Position numbers and translations under genes: made by a program | The notes under the pieces: generated by a model | The model's input: only the letters and a program-made list of their open reading frames with translations | What the model was told of the DNA's origin: nothing | Databases searched by the model: none | NCBI GenBank assembly: GCA_964652075.1 | Contig: CAZYZQ010000071.1 | Location: 1-12,245, forward strand | DNA from: CAZYZQ01 sp964652075 | GTDB taxonomy: Bacteria; Bacillota; Clostridia; Oscillospirales; Oscillospiraceae | Direction: 5' to 3' | DNA: 12,245 nucleotides | Shown here: piece after piece, positions 7,370 through 12,245 of the stretch | Layout: each line of letters starts with the position of its first letter | Numbering within the stretch: position 1 is the stretch's first letter

Positions 7370-7397
7370 TTGCAAAAAATATAAGGCATTATATAAT
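7370..7397 (+). promoter_or_regulatory. Probable promoter of the solute-binding lipoprotein gene
   Basis: TTGCAA (7370-7375) and TATAAT (7392-7397) are 16 bases apart, predicting a start near 7404 and a leader of about 73 bases. The -10 lies in the palindrome ATTATATAAT (7388-7397). The surrounding bases form three 13-14-base units each ending in AGG (7373-7413), which may be regulator sites. Confidence 0.6.
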
Positions 7398-7476
7398 AGG
7401 CTTTATTATAAGGTGATCGCCTATGGTGGACGTAGCTGGTCTGCCAAAATATCTTTTCAAAAGGAGAAACAAGAAC

Positions 7477-9102
7477 ATGAGCACAATCAAAAAATGGCTT
7501 GCCCTGATTCTTTGCGTCGCAATGTGCCTTACCATGCTGGCCGCCTGCAGTCATAAAGCAACGACCCCGGAAGATTCGAAAACTCCTGTTTCGGATGACG
7601 CTCCGGCGCAGAATGAAGCCCCTGAGGAAACGCCCGAAGAAACCGAAGGGAACGAAGCTCCGGAAGACACCCCGGAAGAAGCTCCGGAAGAACAGGAAAT
7701 TGTGGAGATTGAGGTCTGGATGAACGCCGGCGGCAGCGATATCAGTGACTGGGATAAGGTTCTGGACGCGATCAACGCAATGACTGAGGAAGCCGTCGGC
7801 GTCCGTGCGAACTTCACGCGGCTCCAGAACGCGGAGTACCAGAACCAGCTGGGCCTCGCAATCAGCGGCGGTACCACCATTGATCTGTGCCAGCTGATGC
7901 CGCTGAACGCGATCAAGTTCTCCACCATGTACAACAACGGTCAGCTGAGCGATATTACGGATGCGCTGAATCTGTACGGACAGGATATTCTGGCAACGCT
8001 CGGCGATTACATTGACGCCTCCACCGTGGGCGGTAGAATCTATGCGATTCCAAATTACCGTCTGTACAACACCAACATCTACATTTTGATGCGTCAGGAT
8101 GTTCTGGAGGAACTCGGCCTGACGGATCAGGCGATGAATATGAAGACCTTCACAGAGATGGAAGCGCTTTATCAGGCTGTCACCAACAGTGATTTGAACC
8201 TGTATGCAACCGGCAACATGAATACCATTCTCGCAAACGAGGGTGTGATGTTCAACAGCGACAATTTTGCGGACACCTATCCCTATGATTATCTCGAGGC
8301 GCTGAAGCTCTGCTACACCGACGACGAGGGTCATGTCTCCAGCGTTCTGGAGCAGGAGGATTACATCTGGATGCTGCAAAAGGCAGCCGACTGGATGCAG
8401 GCCGGCTACGTCTATCCCGATTCCGCCATTGACACCGACGGCGGCGACATGCTGATCAAGCAGAACGTAATTTTCTCTGAGATCGGAGGTTCGCAGCTTG
8501 GCGTCGAGGCCAACAAGAGCGGTATCATCGGATACGAGTTGAGCGCAGTCAAGCTTGGCTCCATGATTGTCGGCACCGACGTGATCGATAACTGGTCGTT
8601 TGCAGTGCCCGCAACAGCAGAGGAGCCGGAGGCTGCGATCAAGTGGTACAACTACTGCTACAACAATCCGGAGATCCTGAACATGGTTGCCTGGGGCCTG
8701 GAGGACGAACATGTCGTCTACACAGAGAACGGCGAAGCCGCCTATCCGGAGGGCGCTGCGGCAGACACAGTCACTTATCACTACTCCGATTGGACGTTTG
8801 GCAACCAGTTCCTGGTTGCCCCCTGGGAGGGTTCCAGCGGGGACCTGCGTACGCTTGCTGCGGAGGATCTTGCCCAGTCGACCAAGTCCCCGTATCTTGG
8901 CTTCTCGCTCGAAACAGAGTCTCTTTCCAGCATTATCGCAAGCCTGTCCGCTGTGGAAGGCGAATATGCAAATGCCCTGCGCTGCGGCCTGTACACCGAA
9001 TCCATGTTGGAAGAATACAAGGCAAAGCTTGATGCTGCCGGCCTGAATGACTACATTGCGGAAATTCAGGCGCAATTGGATACATGGCTGGAAAGCAAGT
9101 GA
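7477..9102 (+). CDS. Extracellular solute-binding lipoprotein, DUF3502-type ABC transporter receptor
   Basis: The 541-residue product has a lipoprotein signal peptide: KK at positions 5-6, a hydrophobic core and lipobox LAAC with C24 as the lipidated residue. Residues 25-74 are a Glu/Pro/Ala-rich spacer with imperfect EAPEETPEE-like repeats, probably a cell-wall tether. A family-1 solute-binding fold follows (from about 75: EIEVWMNAGG, QNQLGLAISGG, DLCQLMPLNA). The C-terminal 130 residues (DWTFGNQFL, YLGFSLETES, LDAAGLNDYIAEIQAQLDTW) match the DUF3502 pattern found in carbohydrate- or oligosaccharide-type LplA/LipO receptors. The ligand cannot be read from sequence. ATG 7477 has AAGGAG 10 bases upstream; an in-frame ATG at 7423, with AAGGTG seven bases before it, would add 18 residues ahead of the signal peptide and is less likely. 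No permease genes are in the window. Composition is clearly less GC-rich than neighbours. The nearby RpiR-like gene is a plausible regulator. Confidence 0.9.
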   Translation: MSTIKKWLALILCVAMCLTMLAACSHKATTPEDSKTPVSDDAPAQNEAPEETPEETEGNEAPEDTPEEAPEEQEIVEIEVWMNAGGSDISDWDKVLDAINAMTEEAVGVRANFTRLQNAEYQNQLGLAISGGTTIDLCQLMPLNAIKFSTMYNNGQLSDITDALNLYGQDILATLGDYIDASTVGGRIYAIPNYRLYNTNIYILMRQDVLEELGLTDQAMNMKTFTEMEALYQAVTNSDLNLYATGNMNTILANEGVMFNSDNFADTYPYDYLEALKLCYTDDEGHVSSVLEQEDYIWMLQKAADWMQAGYVYPDSAIDTDGGDMLIKQNVIFSEIGGSQLGVEANKSGIIGYELSAVKLGSMIVGTDVIDNWSFAVPATAEEPEAAIKWYNYCYNNPEILNMVAWGLEDEHVVYTENGEAAYPEGAAADTVTYHYSDWTFGNQFLVAPWEGSSGDLRTLAAEDLAQSTKSPYLGFSLETESLSSIIASLSAVEGEYANALRCGLYTESMLEEYKAKLDAAGLNDYIAEIQAQLDTWLESK

Positions 9103-9109
9103 AAAATCG

Positions 9110-9145
9110 AGGGTACCATGGTTCTCCCATGGTACCCTGTTTTTT
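9110..9145. terminator. Bidirectional intrinsic terminator between converging genes
   Basis: A perfect 12-bp stem AGGGTACCATGG (9110-9121) / CCATGGTACCCT (9127-9138) encloses a five-base loop. On the plus strand it is followed by G and six T, ending the lipoprotein transcript eight bases after its stop. On the minus strand the same stem is followed by CGATTTTTC, so it can also end the RpiR-like transcript, whose stop codon (9144-9146) touches it. Confidence 0.9.
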
Positions 9146-9893
9146 ATATTTGATCGTACAGCTCTGTCAGCATCAGCAGATACAGTTCCAAATACGGACC
9201 GCTGTTGAGTACATCCGGGCACTGAAACAGCAACGGATAATCCAAATAATCACTGTTCCACCCACGACATGCACTGGAAATGATCGCCACGGTCCGGATT
9301 CCCCTTTCACGCGCGGCAATCAGCATATCGCGCTTCATATCCAGCTGATCCTGCGCGTTCAGGAAAACGACGATCAGATCCCCTTCATCCATTGTCTTCA
9401 CAAAGCTTTGCTCTTCTGGGAAAGGAACCAGATTTGCCGCCACCTTGCCATCCATGAAGAGTGAACGCTGCAACGCGTGTGTCTGCTGGGTCGCAGGTAC
9501 AAAGAGACTAATCTTTTTCGCCTTCCGCATGGTCTCAACCGCAAGCTGTAATACCGTGGCGTCCACCTGTTGCAAGAACGTGGAAGGATTGTCTGCAACC
9601 GTATTGAGCCGCGACTGGCCTCCCGCTTTGGAGGACTGTGATGCCCGAAGGGCCTGATGGTAGAGATAGGACGCGGATAGCGCTACTTTGAATTCGGTGA
9701 AATTCTTGCAGTCAAGCAGCTTTGGAATCCGGCTGAGAGAGGTTGTAGAGGCAAAGCATTCCTTCGCAATGTCGTAGATTGTCATTGTCTGGATCCGTCC
9801 GGCGTTTTGTAACAGATACAGGAGCGTATTTTAGTGGATACTCATGCTGTCCAAATCTTTCAGCATCAGCAGCATTTTATCAATAATATCCAT
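9144..9893 (-). pseudogene. RpiR/MurR-family transcriptional regulator interrupted by an in-frame TAA
   Basis: The frame opens at ATG 9893, stops at TAA 9831-9833 after 20 codons, and continues in the same frame to 9144; the part from ATG 9785 encodes 213 residues. Joined, it is about 249 residues, near the usual RpiR length of about 250-280. Across the stop the sequence fits an N-terminal HTH_6 domain: a starting helix, then NTLLYLLQNAGRIQTMTIYD, then IAKECFASTTSLSR as the helix-turn-helix and FTEFKVALS after it. The rest is a SIS-like domain (about 70-213 of the downstream part). The SIS sugar-phosphate loops are not recognisable: LFVPATQQT stands at the glycine-rich loop and VVFLNAQDQ where SxSGxT is usual. 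RpiR proteins normally sense phosphosugars and control sugar-uptake genes, so the facing lipoprotein gene is the likely target. ATG 9785 lacks a clear ribosome site and would lose the first helices. A natural nonsense mutation, re-initiation or a sequencing error are all possible. Confidence 0.75.
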
Positions 9894-9918
9894 CACGTTT
9901 TCTCTCTTTCTCCCCTGA

Positions 9919-9950
9919 TGGAAGAAGCGGCCCGAAGGCCGCTTCTTCCA
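9919..9950 (-). repeat. 14-bp UUCG-capped hairpin between the HIT gene and the RpiR-like gene
   Basis: TGGAAGAAGCGGCC (9919-9932) pairs perfectly with GGCCGCTTCTTCCA (9937-9950). In the minus-strand RNA the loop is UUCG closed by C-G, an exceptionally stable tetraloop. It begins four bases after the HIT stop codon. Neither side has a following U-run, so it is not a standard intrinsic terminator; it may still act as one weakly, or protect or separate the alaS-HIT message from the downstream gene. It ends just before the GGGGAG region ahead of the RpiR-like start. Confidence 0.75.
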
Positions 9951-9954
9951 TAGA

Positions 9955-10293
9955 TCAGTTAAAACTTCCGAGCGTCTGGCCGCCCAGCACGTGGAAGTGG
10001 AGATGCTGCACCGTCTGGCCTGCGGCCTCGCCGCAGTTTGTGACCACGCGGAAGCCCTCCGCAAAGCCCATTTTCTTCGCCAGCTTCGCAATGACGCCGT
10101 AGATATGCCCGATCACGGCCTCGTTCTCCGCCGTCACCTCCGCCGCAGAGGCGAGATGCTGCTTCGGGATCACCAGAAAATGCAGCTTCGCCAGCGGTGC
10201 GATGTCATAAAACGCAAGGCACACATCATCCTCATAGACCTTCTTCGACGGGATTTCCCCCGCGATAATCTTACAAAACAGGCAGTCTTCCAT
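9955..10293 (-). CDS. hinT: Histidine-triad (HIT) nucleotide-binding hydrolase, Hint-like
   Basis: The 112-residue protein matches the Hint branch in length and motifs. It has the N-terminal DCLFCKIIAGEIPSKKVYED (C4 and C7 form the CxxC seen in many members), FYDIAPLAKLHFLVIPKQH (29-46), and the histidine triad QHLHFHVLGG (96-105) with H97, H99 and H101; the middle of these is the catalytic base or nucleophile region. Hint enzymes hydrolyse purine nucleoside phosphoramidates and aminoacyl-adenylates in the cytoplasm. The ATG lies two bases after the alaS stop with GAGGG nine bases upstream, so it is co-transcribed with alaS. That pairing fits removal of stray aminoacyl-AMP, though this is inference. 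A stable hairpin (9919-9950) follows it. Confidence 0.93.
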   Translation of the reverse strand: MEDCLFCKIIAGEIPSKKVYEDDVCLAFYDIAPLAKLHFLVIPKQHLASAAEVTAENEAVIGHIYGVIAKLAKKMGFAEGFRVVTNCGEAAGQTVQHLHFHVLGGQTLGSFN

Positions 10294-10295
10294 GA

Positions 10296-12245
10296 TTATT
10301 TGCCCTCCCCGCTCAGTTTTTCATGCACAAAATCGTCCACCGTGGCCAGCGCGTCGTCCAGCTTGAGCACATTCGTGCCGCCGCCCATGGCGGAATCCGG
10401 CTTGCCGCCGCCCTTGCCGCCGCAGATGGCCGTGACGCTGCGGATGATCTCGCCCGCCTTGATGCCTCGCGCAACCGCGTTCTTGCCGCACACTGCGAGG
10501 AACGTGATCTTCTCCCCGCTGACAGAGGCCAGCACGCCGACGGCATCCGGCTCCTTGTCGCGCAAAAAGTCGCCCATCTTGCGCAGCTCTGCAGTTTCGA
10601 TATCATTGAGCGTGGCCGTCATGACCTTCAGTCCACACACATCCTTGGCGCCCATCAGGAACTGGCGCGCCTCGCCGAGCGACGCCTCCTCCTTGAACTT
10701 CTCCACCGCGTGGCGCAGCTCACGCAGCTCGCCTAACTGCTGATCCAGGCGCGCCTCCAGCTCGCCCGGCGTCGTCTTGAGCATCTGTGCCGCGTGGAAG
10801 AGCACCTGCTGGTTGCGGCGCACCGTCTCCATCGTCGCCTTGCCGACCGTGGCCTCAATGCGGCGCACGCCGGACGCGACCGAGCCTTCCGACTTGATGC
10901 GGAACGAGCCGGCCTTCGCCGTGTTATCCAGATGTGTGCCGCCACAGAACTCCATGGAGAAGTCGCCCATCTCCACAACGCGCACCACATCGCCGTACTT
11001 CTCACCGAACATTGCAACCGCGCCCTTCTTGCGGGCCTCCTCGATCGGCAGCACCTCGGTCACAACCGGGTAGCCCGCCAGAATCACATCATTGACAATC
11101 TCGTCGATCTGCGCCAGCTGCTCCGGCGTGATGGCCTCAAAGTGGGTGAAATCGAAGCGCAGACGGTCCGGCTCGACCAGAGAACCGGCCTGATGCACAT
11201 GCTCGCCCAGCACCTGCTTGAGCGCCGCGTCCAGAAGATGCGTTGCCGAATGCGCGCGCATGATGGCGCTGCGGCGCTCCTCGTCAATCGCGGCGCAGAC
11301 CGTCTGGCCCAGCGCCAGCGTGCCGCCGGACACGACGCCGTAGTGCATATACTTACCGCCCTTGTTCTTCTGCACGTCCGTGACCGTAAACGTCGCGTCG
11401 CCGCAGGTGATGACGCCGTGGTCGGCCACCTGACCGCCCATTTCGGCGTAGAACGGCGTCCGATCCAGCACAACGATGCCCTCGACGCCGGGCATCAGCG
11501 CCTCGGCCTGCTCGCCCTCGACAACCAGCGCGACAATCTTCGCGTCGCGGACGGTGTGCGTCTCATAGCCCTCAAAGGCCGTCTCCGGCACATCCTTGCC
11601 GAATTCGACGCCGGCCCAGCCGAGGTCGCCCAGCGCCTCACGCGCCTTGCGCGCGCGCTGCCGCTGCGCCTCCATCTGATTGCGGAACTCGTCCTGATCG
11701 ACCGTCATGCCCTGCTCCTGCTCCATCTCGATCGTCAGATCGATCGGGAAGCCGTAGGTGTCGTACAGCTTGAAGGCGTCGGCGCCGGAGAACGTCGTCT
11801 CGCCCTTCGCCTTGTGCCCCTCGAGCATCTCGTTGAAGATGCGCAGGCCGCCGTCAATCGTCTTGGCGAAGTTCTCCTCCTCGACGCGGATGACCTTGGT
11901 GATATAGCTCTGCCGCTCGCGCAGCTCCGGGTAGTGGCCCTCATTCTCATGGATAACCGTGTCACAGACCTCGTAGAGGAACGGACGGTCAACGCCCAGC
12001 AGCTTGCCGTGGCGCGCCGCGCGGCGCAGCAGGCGGCGCAGCACATAGCCGCGGCCTTCGTTGGACGGCAGCACACCGTCGCAGATCATAAACGTCGCGG
12101 AGCGGATGTGGTCGGTAATGACGCGCAGCGACACGTCGCGCGCCGTGCTCTCGCCGTAGTGCGCACCCGTGATTTCGGAGACCTTGTGCGTGATGTTCAT
12201 GACCGTATCGACGTCGAACAGGCTGTCCACGTCCTGACAGACGAC
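10296..12245 (-). CDS. alaS: Alanyl-tRNA synthetase (N-terminal part outside window)
   Basis: The frame is open from the window edge (12245) and encodes the last 649 residues; AlaRS is usually about 870-880 residues, so roughly the first 225, mostly the aminoacylation core, are missing. Visible parts are the tRNA-recognition region (DHIRSATFMICDGVLPSNEG, then RGYVLRRLLRRAARHG and LYDTYGFPIDLT) and the editing domain. The editing domain carries the zinc ligands HSATH and CGGTH that clear Ser-tRNA(Ala) and Gly-tRNA(Ala). A coiled-coil segment and the C-terminal DHHA1/C-Ala domain with its glycine-rich GGKGGGKPDSAMGGG follow. The protein charges tRNA(Ala) in the cytoplasm. No frameshift or missing editing residue is seen. 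GTG 12230 is an internal codon, not the start. The HIT-family gene follows after two bases. Confidence 0.97.
   Translation of the reverse strand, partial: VVCQDVDSLFDVDTVMNITHKVSEITGAHYGESTARDVSLRVITDHIRSATFMICDGVLPSNEGRGYVLRRLLRRAARHGKLLGVDRPFLYEVCDTVIHENEGHYPELRERQSYITKVIRVEEENFAKTIDGGLRIFNEMLEGHKAKGETTFSGADAFKLYDTYGFPIDLTIEMEQEQGMTVDQDEFRNQMEAQRQRARKAREALGDLGWAGVEFGKDVPETAFEGYETHTVRDAKIVALVVEGEQAEALMPGVEGIVVLDRTPFYAEMGGQVADHGVITCGDATFTVTDVQKNKGGKYMHYGVVSGGTLALGQTVCAAIDEERRSAIMRAHSATHLLDAALKQVLGEHVHQAGSLVEPDRLRFDFTHFEAITPEQLAQIDEIVNDVILAGYPVVTEVLPIEEARKKGAVAMFGEKYGDVVRVVEMGDFSMEFCGGTHLDNTAKAGSFRIKSEGSVASGVRRIEATVGKATMETVRRNQQVLFHAAQMLKTTPGELEARLDQQLGELRELRHAVEKFKEEASLGEARQFLMGAKDVCGLKVMTATLNDIETAELRKMGDFLRDKEPDAVGVLASVSGEKITFLAVCGKNAVARGIKAGEIIRSVTAICGGKGGGKPDSAMGGGTNVLKLDDALATVDDFVHEKLSGEGK

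Larger units (their letters stand above)
7155..7476. other. Divergent intergenic region between comEC and the lipoprotein gene
   Basis: These 322 bases hold the comEC promoter, inverted repeat and DnaA-box sequence at one side and the lipoprotein promoter with AT-rich tandem units at the other. The middle (about 7234-7369) contains T-rich runs and two TTTTTCG copies but no gene, RNA or terminator that I can support. Short open frames here lack ribosome sites and family features. Confidence 0.7.

Noticed and set aside
7354..9222. Long minus-strand open frame (about 620 codons) antisense to the lipoprotein gene
   Set aside because: Its product has no family motifs or ribosome site and mirrors the codon bias of the plus-strand gene, which has a lipobox and clear domains. 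It also covers both promoter and terminator elements.
9831..9833. Programmed recoding of the stop codon
   Set aside because: TAA is not a selenocysteine or pyrrolysine codon and no stimulatory structure is visible immediately downstream.
9831..9893. A 20-codon leader peptide ahead of a shorter RpiR-like gene
   Set aside because: The reading frame continues exactly across the TAA and the short peptide resembles the normal RpiR first helix. No attenuator structure follows it, so interruption of one gene explains it better.
1..12245. CRISPR array, tRNA/rRNA genes, transposase or prophage genes
   Set aside because: I saw no regularly spaced repeats, no tRNA- or rRNA-like segments and no mobile-element protein motifs on either strand.

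Overview
The window reads as a stretch of a GC-rich clostridial (Firmicutes) chromosome, most like an Oscillospiraceae/Ruminococcaceae gut anaerobe. This rests on family content: a Toprim-DUF4093 RNase M5-like protein, an ABC-F ATPase, ComEC directly followed by HolA, and a DUF3502-type solute-binding lipoprotein. It also rests on strong GGAGG Shine-Dalgarno (SD) sites and sigma-A type promoters. No sequence search was possible, so the taxonomic call is an inference.

Almost every gene is on the minus strand, so the natural reading order is from high to low coordinates. First comes the 3' part of alaS (10296-12245, cut by the window edge), followed two bases later by a HIT-family hydrolase gene (9955-10293). 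After a 14-bp UUCG-capped hairpin (9919-9950) lies a low-GC accessory pair. One member is an RpiR-type regulator gene (9144-9893) whose N-terminal helix-turn-helix region is broken by an in-frame TAA at 9831-9833. The other, on the plus strand and converging with it, is an extracellular solute-binding lipoprotein gene (7477-9102). The two share an apparently bidirectional terminator (9110-9145). No permease or ATPase genes accompany the binding protein.

Beyond a 322-bp divergent intergenic region (7155-7476) with a promoter on each strand begins a compact minus-strand operon of five overlapping or 1-bp-spaced genes: comEC (DNA-uptake channel), holA (DNA polymerase III delta), a Toprim-DUF4093 RNase M5-like gene, an ABC-F translation ATPase and a YdcF/DUF218 membrane protein. 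Its promoter (7183-7211) lies in an inverted repeat and next to a perfect DnaA-box sequence. Just after the last gene, a textbook consensus promoter (TTGACA-17-TATAAT, 603-631) drives a Mrp/NBP35-type Fe-S carrier ATPase gene that runs off the left edge.

Most of the window is housekeeping: translation (alaS, ABC-F), rRNA processing, replication, DNA uptake and Fe-S handling. The unusual part is the roughly 2.7-kb binding-protein/regulator module. It interrupts what would otherwise be a continuous minus-strand array, differs in base composition, has a 10-bp direct repeat at its two ends, and carries a damaged or re-initiating regulator. I did not find a convincing wholly new system; that module is the best candidate for a closer look.
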